NCBI GenBank assembly: GCA_963580455.1
Contig: OY756961.1
Location: forward strand, 11,265,001-11,329,000
DNA: 64,000 nt
Direction: 5' to 3'
Source: Euonymus europaeus
Taxonomy: Eukaryota > Streptophyta > Magnoliopsida > Celastrales > Celastraceae
Part shown: positions 39,670 to 52,800 of the stretch, piece after piece
Numbering within the stretch: the first letter of the stretch is position 1
How the letters are laid out: every line of letters starts with the position of its first letter
Notes under the pieces: generated by a model
Database searches by the model: none
Told to the model about the DNA's origin: nothing
The model's input: the letters and a program-made list of their open reading frames with translations, nothing else
Program-made: the position numbers and the translations under genes

Positions 39670-42600
39670 ACAAATGGAAAAAACCGTTAAAAGCTCCTTC
39701 ATAGAGAGAGTTGAGCAACTTTGGACAATCAAAGTTGCTCGGTGTACACTTTTTGCTGTTCTTTTATGTTAAATTTTACGAAAATGAGCTACCAGGAATA
39801 TTTCGACGCCAAAACACCAACTTTCTTTGACAAATAGACAAAACCTTTAAAAGCTCCTCCATAGAAAGAGTTGAGCAACTTCATGCAATCAAAGTTGCTC
39901 GGTGTACACGTTTTATTGTTCTTCTATGTCAAATTTTATGAGTATAAGCTTCCAAGATTATTTCGAAGCCAAAACAGCAACTTTCTATGACAAATGGACA
40001 AAACCGTTAAAAGCTCCTCCATAGAGGGAGTTGAGCAACTTTGGATAATTAAAGTTGCTCGGTGTACACTTTATAATGTTCTACTAAGTGAAATTTTGCG
40101 AGTATAAGCTTCCAAGATTATTTCGATGCCAAAACACCAACTTTAAAAGCTTCTTCATAGAGAGAGTTGAGCAACTTCGAACAATCAAATTTGCTCGGTG
40201 TACACTTTTTACTGTTCTTTTATGTTAAATTTTACGAAAATGAGCTTCCAGGAATATTTTGACCCTAAAACACCAACTTTCTATGACAAATAGACAAAAC
40301 CGTTAAAAGCACCTCCATAGAGAGAGTTGAGCAACTTCGGACAATCAAAGTTGCTCGGTGTACACTTTTTATTGTTCTTCTATGTTAAATTTTACGAAAA
40401 TGGGCTTCCAGGATTATTCCAATGCCAAAACACCAACTTTCTATGACAAACGGACAAAACCGTTAAAAGCTCCTCCATAGAGAGAGTTGAGCAACTTTTG
40501 ACTATCAAAGTTGCTCAGTGTACACTTTTTAATGTTCTTCTATTTTAAATTTTATGAGTATAAGCTTCCAAGATTATTTCGATGGCAAAAGACCAACATT
40601 CTATGACAAATGGGCAAAACCTTTAAAAGCTCCTCCACAGAGAGAGTTGAGCAACTTCTGAACATCAAAGTTGCCCTTTGGAAACTTTTTATTGTTCTTC
40701 TATGTCAAATTTTATGAGTATAAGCTTCCTAGATTATTTCGATGCCAAAAACCCAGGTCTCCATGACAAATGGAGAAAACTGTTAAAAGCTCCTTCATAG
40801 AGAGAGTTGACCAATTTTGGACCATCAAAGATGCTCGGTGTACACGTTTTATTGTTCTTCTATGTAAAATTTTATGAGTATAAGCTTCCAAGATTATTTC
40901 GATGCCAAAACACCAACTTTTAATGACAAATGGAAAAAACCGTTAAAAGCTCCTTCATAGAGAGAGTTGAGCAACTTCGGACAATGAAAGTTGCTCGGTG
41001 TACACTTTTTACTGTTCTTTTATGTTAAATTTTACGAAAATGAGCTTCCAGGAATATTTCGACGACAAAACACCAACTAGTTATGACAAATGGAAAAAAC
41101 CGTTAAAAGCTCCTTCATAGAGAGAGTTGAGCAACTTCGGACTATCAAAGTTGCTCGGTGTACACTTTTTAATGTTGTTCTATGTCAAATTTTATGAGTA
41201 TAAGCTTCCTAGATTATTTCGATGCCAAAATCCCAATTTTCTACGACAAATGGAGAAAACAGTTAAAAGCTCCTTCATAGAGAGAGTTGACCAATTTCGG
41301 ACCATCAAAGATGCTCGGTGTACACGTTTTATTGTTCTTCTATGTCCAATTTTATGAGTATAAGCTTCCACGATTATTTCGATGTCAAAACAGCAACTTT
41401 CTATGACAAATGGACAAAACCGTTAAAAGCTCCTCCATAGAGAGAGTTGAGCAACTTCGGACAACCAATGTTGCTCGGTGTACACTTTTTAATGTTCTTC
41501 TATGTCAAATTTTATGAGTATAAGCTTCTTAGATTATTTCGAGGAAAAAACACTAACTTTCTATGATAAATGGACAAAGCGATTAAAAGCACGCCTATAG
41601 AGAGAGTTGAGCAACTTCGGACAATCGAGGTTGCTCGGTGTACACTTTTTATTGCTTTTTTATGTCAAATTTTACGTTTATAGGCTTCCAAGATTATTTC
41701 GATGCCAAAACACCAACTTTCAATGACAAATGGACAAAACCGTTAAAAGCTCCTCCATAGAGAGAGTTGAGAAACTTCGGACAATCAAAGTTGCTCGGTG
41801 TACACTTTTTATTGTTCTTTTATGTTAAATTTTACGAAAATGATCTTCCAGGATTATTTCGATGCCAAAACACCAACTTTCTATGACAAATGGACAAAAC
41901 CGTTAAAAGCTCCTCCATAGAGAGAGTTGAGCAACTTCGGACAATCAAAATTGCTCGGTGTACACTTTTTATTGTTCTTCTTTGTTAAATTTTACGAAAA
42001 TGAGCTTCCAGGATTATTTCGATGCCAAAACACCAACTTTCTATGACAAATGGACAAAACCGTTAAAAGCTCCTCCGTAGAGAGAGTTGAGCAACTTCGG
42101 ACTATCAAAGTTGCTCGGTGTATGCTTTTTAATGTTCTTCTATGTAAAATTTTATGAGTATAAGCTTCCTAGATTATTTCAATGCGAAAATCCCAGGTTT
42201 CTATGACAAATGGAGAAAACTGTTAAAAGCTCCTTTATAGAGAGAGTTGACCAATTTCGGACAATCAAAGTTGCTCGGTGTACACGTTTTATTGTTCTTC
42301 TATGTCAATTTTTATGAGTATAAGCTTCCAATATTATTACGATGCCAAAACAGCATGTTTCTATGACAAATGGACAAAACCGTTAAAAGCTCCTCCATAG
42401 AGAAAGTTGAGCAACTTCGGACAACCAAAGTTGCTCGGTGTACACTTTTTATTGTTCTTCTACTTCAAATTTTATGAGTGTAAGCTTCTTAGATTATTTC
42501 GATGTAAAAACACCAACTTTCTATGACAAATGAAAAAAACAGTTAAAAACTCCTCCATAGAGAGAGATGAGCAACGTCGGACCATCAAAGTTGCTCGGTG

Positions 42601-44159
42601 TACACCTTTTAACGTTCTTCTATGTCAAATTTTACGAGTATAAGCTTCCTAGATTATTTCGAGGAAAAAACACTAACTTTCTAAGATAAATGGACAAAGC
42701 GATTAAAAGCACGTCTATAGAGAGAGTTGAGCAACTTCGGACAATTGAAGTTGCCCGGTGTACACTTTTTATTGCTTTTTTATGTCAAATTTTACGTGTA
42801 TAGGCTTCCAAGATTATTTTGATGCCAAAACACCAACTTTTAATGACAAATGGACAAAACCGTTAAAAGCTCCTCCATAGAGAAATTTGAGAAACTTCGG
42901 ACAATCAAAGTTGCTCGGTGTACACTTTTTATTGTTCTTTTATGTTAAATTTTATGAAAATGAGCTTCCAGAATTATTTCGATGCCAAAACAGCAACTTT
43001 CTATGACAAATGGACAAAACCGTTAAAAGCTCCTCCATAGAGAGAGTTGAGCAACTTCGAACAATCAAAGTTGCTCTGTGTACACTTTTTATTGTTCTTC
43101 TATATTAAATTTTACGAAAATGAGCTTCTAGGATTATTTCGATGCCAAAACACCAACTTTCGATGACAAATGGACAAAACAGTTAAAAGCTCCTCCATAG
43201 AGAGAGTTGAGCAACTTCGGCACATCAAAGTTGCTCGGAGTACACTTTTTAATGTTCTTCTATGTCAAATTTTATGAGTATAAGCTTCCAAGATTATTTC
43301 GATGGCAAAAGACCAACTTTCTATGACAAATGGACAAAACCTTTAAAAGCTCCTCCATAGAGAGAGTTGAGCAACTTCGGCACATCAAAGTTTTTCGGTG
43401 TACACTTTTTATTGTTCTTCTATGTCAAATTTTATGAGTATAAGCTTCCTAGATTATTTCGATGCCAAAATCCCAAGTTTCTATGACAAATGGAGAAAGC
43501 TGTTAAAAGCTCCTTCATAGAGAGAGTTGACCAATTTCGGACAATGAAAGATGCTCGGTGTACACGTTTTATTGTTCTTCTATGTCAAATTTTATGAGTA
43601 TAAGCTTCCAAGATTATTTCGATGCCAAAACAACAACTTTCTATGACAAATAAACAAAACCGTTAAAAGCTCCTCTATAGGGAGAGTTGAGCAACTTCGG
43701 ACTATCAAAGTTGCTCGGTGTACACTTTTTATTGTTCTTCTATGTAAAATTTTATGAGAATGTGCTTCCAGGATTATTTCGATGCCATAACACCAACTTT
43801 CTATGACAAAGGGACAAAACCGTTAAAAGCTCCTCCATAGAGAGAGTTGAGCAACTTCGGACAATCAAAGTTGCTCGGTGTACAATTTTTATTGTTCTTT
43901 TATGTTAAATTTTACGAAAATGAGCTTCCAGGATTATTTCGATGCCAAAACACCAACTTTCTATGACAAATGGACAAAACCGTTAAAAGCTCCTCCATAG
44001 AGAGAGTCGAGCAACTTCGGACAACCAAAGTTGCTCGGTGTACACTTTTTATTGTTCTCCTATATTAAATTTTACGAAAATGAGCTTCTAGGATTATTTC
44101 GATGCCAAAACACCAACTTTCGATGACAAATGGACAAAACCGTTAAAAGCACCTCCATA

Positions 44160-47100
44160 GAGAGAGTTGAGCAACTTCGGCACATCAAAGTTGCTCGGTG
44201 TACACTTTTTAATGTTCTTCTATGTCAAATTTTATGAGTATAAGCTTCCAAGTTTATTTCGATCGCAAAAGACCAATTTTCTATGACAAATGGACAAAAC
44301 TATTCAATGCTCCTCCATAGAGAGAGTTGAGCAACTTCGGCACATCAAAGTTGTTCGGTGTACACTTTTTATTGTTCTTCTATGTCAAATTTTATGAGTA
44401 TAAGCTTCCTAGATTATTTCGATGGCAAAATCCCAAGTTTCTATGACAAATGGAGAAAGCTGTTAAAAGCTCCTTCATAGAGAGAGTTGACCATGTTCGG
44501 ACCATCAAAGATACTCGGTGTACACGTTTTATTGTTCTTCTATGTCAAATTTTATGAGTATAAGCTTCCAAGATTATTTCGATGCCAAAACACCAACTTT
44601 CTATGACAAATGAACAAAACCGTTAAAAGCTCCTCTATAGGGAGAGTTGAGCAACTTCGGACTATCAAAGTTGCTCGGTGTACACTTTTTATTGTTCTTC
44701 TATGTTAAATTTTACGAGAATGAGCTTCCAGGATTATTTCGATGCCATAACACCAACTTTCTATGACAAAGGGACAAAACCGTTAAAAGCTCCTCCATAG
44801 AGAGAGTTGACCAACTTCGGACAATCAAAGTTGCTCGGTGTACAATTTTTATTGTTCTTTTATGTTAAATTTTACGAAAATGAGTTTCCAGGATTATTTC
44901 GATGCCAAAACACCAACTTTCTATGACAAATGGACAAAACAATTAGAAGTTCCTCCATAGAGAGAGTCGAGCAACTTCGGACAACCAAAGTTGCTCGGCG
45001 TACACTTTTTATCATTTTTTTATGTTAAATTTTACGAAAATGAGCTTCCAGGATTATTTCGATGCCAAAACACCAACTTTCATGAGAAATGGACAAAACC
45101 GTTAAAAGCTCCTCCATAGAGAGAATTGAGCTACTTCGGACAATCAAAGTTGCTCGCTGTACACTTTTCATTGTTCTTCTATGTTAAATTTTACGAAAAT
45201 GAGCTTCCAGGATTATTTCGATGCCAAAACACCAACTTTCGATGACAAATGGACAAAACCGTTAAAAGCTCCTCCATAGAGAGAGTTGAGCAACTTCGGC
45301 ACATCAAAGTTGCTCGGTGTACACTTTTTAATGTTCTTCTATGTCAAATTTTATGAGTATAAGCTTCCAAGTTTATTTCGATGGCAAAAGACCAACTTTC
45401 TATGACAAATGGACAAAACCTTTAAAAGCTCCTCCATAGAGAGAGTTGAGCAACTTCGGCACATCAAAGTTGTTCGGTGTACACTTTTTATTGTTCTTCT
45501 ATGTCAAATTTCGTGAGTATAAGCTTCCTAGATTATTTCGATGGCAAAATCCCAAGTTTCTATGACAAATGGAGAAAGCTGTTAAAAGCTCCTTCATAGA
45601 GAGAGTTGACCATGTTCGGACTATCAATGATGCTCGGTGTACACGTTTTATTGTTCTTTTATGTCAAATTTTATGAGTATAAGCTTCCAAGATTATTTCG
45701 ATGCCAAAACACCAACTTTCTATGAAAAATGAACAAAACCGTTAAAAGCTCCTCTATAGGTTGAGTTGAGCAACTTCGGACTATCAAACTTGCTCGGTGT
45801 ACACTTTTTATTGTTCTTCTATGTTAAATTTTACGAGAATGAGCTTCCAGGATTATTTCGATGCCATAACACCAACTTTCTATGACAAAGGGACAAAACC
45901 GTTAAAAGCTCCTCCATAGAGAGAGTTGACCAACTTCGGACAATCAAAGTTGCTCAGTGTACAATTTTTATTGTTCTTTTATGTTAAATTTTACGAAAAT
46001 GAGCTTCCAGGATTATTTCGATGCCAAAACACCAACTTTCTATGACAAATGGACAAAACCATTAAAAGCTCCTCCATAGAGAGAGTCGAGCAACATCGGA
46101 CAACCAAAGTTGCTCGGTGTACACTTTTTATCTTTCTTTTATGTTAAATTTTATGAAAATGAGCTTCCAGGATTATTTCGATACCAAAACACCAACTTTC
46201 ATGAGAAATTGACAAAACCGTTAAAAGCTCCTCCATAGAGAGAATTGAGCAACTTCGGACAATCAAAGTTGCTCGCTGTACACTTTTTATTGTTCTTCTA
46301 TGTTAAATTTTACGAAAATGAGCTTCCAGGATTATTTCGATGCCAAAACACCAACTTTCATGAAAAATGGACAAAACCGTTAAAAGCTCCTCCATAGAGA
46401 GAGTCGAGCAACTTCGGACAACCAAAGTTGCTCGGTGTACACTTTTTATTGTTCTTCTATATTAAATTTTACGAAAATGAGCTTCTAGGATTATTTCGAT
46501 GCCAAAACACCAACTTTCGATGACAAATGGACAAAACCGTTAAAAGCTCCTCCATAGAGAGAGTTGAGCAACTTTGGCACATCAAAGTTGCTCGGTGTAC
46601 ACTTTTTAATGTTCTTCTATGTCAAATTTTATGAGTATAAGCTTCCAAGTTTATTTCGATGGCAAAAGACCAACTTTCTATGACAAATGGACAAAACTAT
46701 TAAAAGCTCCTCCATAGAGAGAGTTGAGCAACTTCGGCACATCAAAGTTGTTCGGTGTACACTTTTTATTGTTCTTCTATGTCAAATTTCATGAGTATAA
46801 GCTTCCTAGATTATTTGGATGGCAAAATCCCAAGTTTCTATGACAAATGGAGAAAGCTGTTAAAAGCTCCTTCATAGAGAGAGTTGACCATGTTCGGACC
46901 ATCAAAGATACTCGGTGTACACGTTTTATTTTTTTTTTATGTCAAATTTTATGAGTATAAGATTCGAAGATTATTTCGATGCCAAAACACCAACTTTCTA
47001 TGACAAATGAACAAAACCGTTAAAAGCTCCTCTATAGGTTGAGTTGAGCAACTTCGGACTATCAAAGTTGCTCGGTGTACACTTTTTATTGTTCTTCTAT

Positions 47101-49300
47101 GTTAAATTTTACGAGAATGAGCTTCCAGGATTATTTCGATGCCATAACACCTACTTTCTATGACAAAGGGACAAAACCGATAAAAGCTCCTCCATAGAGA
47201 GAGTTGACCAACTTCAGACAATCAAAGTTGCTCGGTGTACAATTTTTATTGTTCTTTTATGTTAAATTTTACGAAAATGAGCTTCCAGGATTATTTCGAT
47301 GCCAAAACACCAACTTTCTATGACAAATGGACAAAACCATTAAAAGCTCCTCCATAGAGAGAGTCGAGCAACTTCGGACAACCAAAGTTGCTCGGTGTAC
47401 ACTTTTTATCGTTCTTCTATGTTAAATTTTACGAAAATGAGCTTCCAGGATTATTTCGATGCCAAAACACCAACTTTCATGAGAAATTGACAAAACCGTT
47501 AAAAGCTCCTCCATAGAGAGAATTGAGCAACTTCGGACAATCAAAGTTGCTCGCTGTACACTTTTTATTGTTCTTCTATGTTAAATTTTACGAGAATGCG
47601 CTTCCAGGATTATTTCGATGCCATAACACCAACTTTCTATGACAAAGGGACAAAACCGTTAAAAGCTCCTCCATAGAGAGAGTTGACCAACTTCGGACAA
47701 TCAAAGTTGCTCGGTGTACAATTTTTATTGTTCTTTTATGTTAAATTTTACGAAAATGAGCTTCCAGGATTATTTCGATGCCAAAACACCAACTTTCTAT
47801 GACAAATGGACAAAACCGTTAAAAGCTCCTCCATAGAGAGAGTCGAGCAACTTCGGACAACCAAAGTTGCTCGGTGTACACTTTTTATCGTTCTTTTATG
47901 TTAAATTTTTCGAAAATGAGCTTCCAGGATTATTTCGATGCCAAAATACCAACTTTCATGAGAAATTGACAAAACCGTTAAAAACTCCTCCATAGAGAGA
48001 ATTGAGCAACTTCAGACAATCAAAGTTGCTCGCTGTACACTTTTTACTGTTCTTCTATGTTAAATTTTACGAAAATGAGCTTCCAGGATTATTTTGATGC
48101 CAAAACACCAACTTTCATGAAAAATGGACAAAACCGTTAAAAGCTCCTCCATAGAGAGAGTCGAGCAACTTCGGACAACCAAAGTTGCTCGGTGTACACT
48201 TTTTATTGTTCTTCTATATTAAATTTTACGAAAATGAGCTTCTAGGATTATTTCGATGCCAAAACACCAACTTTCGATGACAAATGGACAAAACCGTTAA
48301 AAGCTCCTCCATAGAGAGAGTTGAGCAACTTCGGCACATCAAAGTTGCTCGGTGTACACTTTTTAATGTTCTTCTATGTCAAATTTTATGAGTATAAGCT
48401 TCCAAGTTTATTTCGATGGCAAAAGACCAACTTTTTATGACAAATGGACAAAACTATTAAAAGCTCCTCCATAGAGTGAGTTGAGCAACTTCGGCATATC
48501 AAAGTTGTTCGGTGTACACTTTTTATTGTTCTTCCATGTCAAATTTTATGAGTATATGCTTCCTAGATTATTTGGATGGCAAAATCGCAAGTTTCTATGA
48601 CAAATGGAGAAAGCCGTTAAAAGCTCCTTCATAGAGAGAGTTGACCATGTTCGGACCATCAATGATGCTCGGTGTACACGTTTTATTGTTCTTCTATGTC
48701 AAATTTTATGAGTATAAACTTCCAAGATTATTTCGATGCCAAAATACCAACTTTCTATGACAAATGAACAAAACCGTTAAAAGCTCCTCTATAGGTTGAG
48801 TTGAGCAACTTCGGACTATCAAAGTTGCTCGGTGTACACTTTTTATTGTTCTTCTATGTTAAATTTTACGAGAATGAGCTTCAAGGATTATTTCGATGCC
48901 ATAACACCAACTTTCTATGACAAAGGGACAAAACCGTTAAAAGCTCCTCCATAGAGAGAGTTGACCAACTTCGGACAATCAAAGTTGCTCGGTGTACAAT
49001 TTTTATTGTTCTTTTATGTTAAATTTTACGAAAATGAGCTTCCAGGATTATTTCGATGCCAAAACACCAACCTTCTATGACAAATGGACAAAACCATTAA
49101 ATGCTCCTCCATAGAGAGAGTCGAGCAACTTCGGACAACCATAGTTGCTCGGTGTACACTTTTTATCGTTCTTGTATGTTAAATTTTACGAAAATGAGCT
49201 TCCAGGATTATTGCGATGCCAAAACACCAACTTTCTATGACAAATGAACAAAACCGTTAAAAGCTCCTCTATAGGTTGAGTTGAGCAACTTCGGACAATC
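44160..49300. repeat. Region of irregular 7-, 8- and 11-monomer higher-order repeats
   Basis: The rare marker CAAGTTTATTTCGAT occurs near 44250, 45370, 46647 and 48400, spacings of about 7, 8 and 11 monomers. The marker ATAGGTTGAGTTGAG at about 45756, 47034, 48792 and 49272 confirms the same spacings and then a 3-monomer step. Confidence 0.75.
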
Positions 49301-49829
49301 AAAGTTGCTCGTTGTACACTTTTTATTGTTCTTCTATGTTAAATTTTACGAAAATGAGCTTCCAGGATTATTTCAATGCCAAAACACCAACTTTCTATGA
49401 CAAATGTACAAAACATTTAAAAGCTCCACCATAGAGAGAGTTGAGCAACTTCGGGACATCAAAGTTGCTCGGTGTGCACTTTTTATTGTTCTTCTATGTC
49501 TTTTTTTACGAGTATAAGCTTCCTAGATTATTTCGATGCCGAAATTCCAGGTTTCTATGACAAATGGAGAAAACTGTTAAAAGCTCCCTCATAGAGAGAG
49601 TTGACCAATTTTGGACCATCAAAAATGCTCGGTGTACACGTTTTATTGTTCTTCTATGTCAAATTTTATGAGTATAAGCTTCCAAGATTATGTCGATGCC
49701 AAAACAGCAACTTTCTATGATAAATGGACAAAACCGTTAAAAGCTCCTCCATAGAGAGAGTTCAGCAACTTCGGACAATTAAAGTTGCTCGGTGTACACT
49801 TTATAATGTTCTACCAAGTCAAATTTTAC

Positions 49830-52800
49830 GAGTATAAGCTTCCAAGATTATTTCGCACCAAAACATTAACTTTTAACGATTAATGGAAAAAACCGTTAAA
49901 AGCTCCTCCATAGAGAGAGTTGAGCAACTTCGGACAATCAAAGTTGCTCGGTGTACACTTTTTACTGTTCTTTTATTTTAAATTTTGCGAAAATGAGCTT
50001 CCAAGAATATATCGACGCCAAAACACCAACTTTCTATGACAAATGGACAAAACCGTTAAATGCTCCTCCATAGAGAGAGTTGAGAAACTTCGGACAATCA
50101 AAGTTGCTCGGTGTACACTTTTTATTGTTCTTCTATGTTAAATTTTATAAAAATGGGCTTCCAAGGATTATTCCGATGCCAAAACACCAACTTTCTATGA
50201 CAAACGGACAAAACCGTAAAAAGCTTCTCCGTAGAGAGAGTTGAGCAACTTCGTACTATCAAAGTTGCTCAGTGTACACTTTTTAATGTTCTTCTATTTT
50301 AAATTTTATGAGTATAAGCTTCCAAGATTATTTCGATGGCAAAAGACCAACATTCTATGACAAATGGGCAAAACCTTTAAAAGCTCCTCCATAGAGAGAG
50401 TTGAGCAACTTCGGAATATCAAAGATGCTTTGGACACTTTTTATTGTTCTTCTATTTCAAATTTTATGAGTATAAGCTTCCTAGATTATTTCGACGCCAA
50501 AATCCCAGATCTCCATGACAAATGGAGAAAACTGTTAAAAGCTCTTTCATAGAGAGAGTTGACCAATTTCGGACCATCAAAGATGCTCGGTCTACACGTT
50601 TTATTGTTCTTCTATGTCAAATTTTATGAGTATAAGCTTCCTAGATTATTTCGATGCCAAAATCACAGGTTTCTATGACAAATGGAGAAAACTGTTAAAA
50701 GCTCCTTCATAGAGAGAGTTGACCAATTTCGGACAATCAAAGATGCTCGGTGTACACTTTTTAATGTTCTTCTATGTCAAATTTTATGAGTATAAGCTTC
50801 CTAGATTATTTCGATGCCAAAATCCAAGGTTTCTATGAAAAATGGAGAAAACTGGTAAAAGCTCATTCATAGAGAGAGTTGACCAAATTTGGACCATCAA
50901 AGATGCTCGATGTACACGTTTTATTGTTCTTCTATGTTAAATTTTATGAGTATAAGCTTCCAAGATTATTTCGATGCCAAAACAGCAACTTTATATGAAA
51001 AATTGACAAAACCGTTAAAAGCCCCTCCACAGAGAGAGTTGAGCAACTTCGGACAAACAAAGTTGCTCGATGTACACTTTTTATTCTTCTTCTACTTCAA
51101 ATTTTATGAGTATAAGCTTCCAAGATTATTTCGATGGCAAAAGACCTACTTTCTATGACAAATGGACAAAACCTTTAAAAGCTCCTCCGTAGAGAGGGTT
51201 GAGCAACTTCGGCACATCAAAGTTGTTCGGTGTACACTTTTTATTGTTCTTCTATGTCAAATTTTATGAGTGTAAGCTTCCTAGATTATTTCGATTCGAA
51301 AACAACAACTTTCTATGACAAATGGACAAAACCGTTAAAAGCACCTCCATAGAGAGAGTTGAGCAACTTCGGACAATCAAAGTTGTTCGGTGTACACTTT
51401 TTATTGTTCTTCTATGTCAAATTTTATGAGTATAAGCTTCCTAGATTATTTCGATGCCAAAATCCCAAGTTTCTATGACAAATGGAGAAAGCTGTTAAAA
51501 GCTCCTTCATAGAGAGAGTTTACCAATTTCGGACCATCAAAGATGCTCGGTGTACACGTTTTATTGTTCTTCTATGTCAAATTTTATGAGTATAAGCTTC
51601 CAAGATTATTTCGATGCCAAAACACCAACTTTCTATGACAAATGAACAAAACCGTTAAAAGCTCCTCTATAGGGAGAGTTGAGCAACTTCGGACTATCAA
51701 AGCTGCTCGGTGTACACTTTTTATTGTTCTTCTATTTTAAATTTTACGAGAATGAGCTTCCAGGATTATTTCGATGCCATAACACCAACTTTCTATGACA
51801 AAGGGACAAAACCGTTAAAAGCTCCTCCATAGAGGGAGTTGCGCAACTTCGGACAATCAAAGTTTCTCGGTGTACAATTTTTATTGTTCTTTTATGTTAA
51901 ATTTTACGAAAATGAGCTTCCAGGATTATTTCGATGCCAAAACACCAACTTTCTATGACAAATGGACAAAATCATTAAAAGCTCCTCCATAGAGTGAGTC
52001 GAGCAACTTCGGACAACGAAAGTTGCTCGGTGTACACTTTTTATCGTTCTTTTATGTTAAATTTTACGAAAATGAGCTTCCAGGATTATTTCGATGCCAA
52101 AACACCAACTTTCATGAGAAATGGACAAAACCGTTAAAAGCTCCTCTATAGGGAGAGTTGAGCAACTTCGGACTATCAAAGTTGCTCGGTGTACACTTTT
52201 TATTGTTCTTCTATATTAAATTTTACGAGAATGAGCTTCCAGGATTATTTCGATGCCATAACACCAACTTTCTACGACAAAGGGACAAAACCGTTAAAAG
52301 CTCCTCCATAGAGAGAGTTGAGCAACTTCGGACAATAAAAGTTGCTCGGTGTACAATTCTTATAGTTCTTTTATGTTAAATTTTACGAAAATGAGCTTCC
52401 AGGATTATTTCGATGCCAAAACACCAACTTTCATGACAAATGGACAAAACCGTTAAAAGCTCCTCCATAGAGAGAATTGAGCAACTTCGGACAATCAAAG
52501 TTGCTCGCTGTACACTTTTTTATTGTTCTTCTATGTTAAATTTTACGAAAATGAGCTTCCAGGATTATTTCGATGCCAAAACACCAACTTTTTTTGACAA
52601 ATGGACAAAACCGTTAAAAGCTCCTCCATAGAGAGAGTTGAGCAACTTCGGACTATCAAAGTTGCTCGGTGTACAATTTTTAATGTTCTTCTTTGTCAAA
52701 TTTTATGAGTATAAGCTTCCAAGATTATTTCGATGGCAAAAGACCAACTTTCTATGACAAATGGACAAAACATTTAAAAGCTCCACCATAGAGAGAGTTG

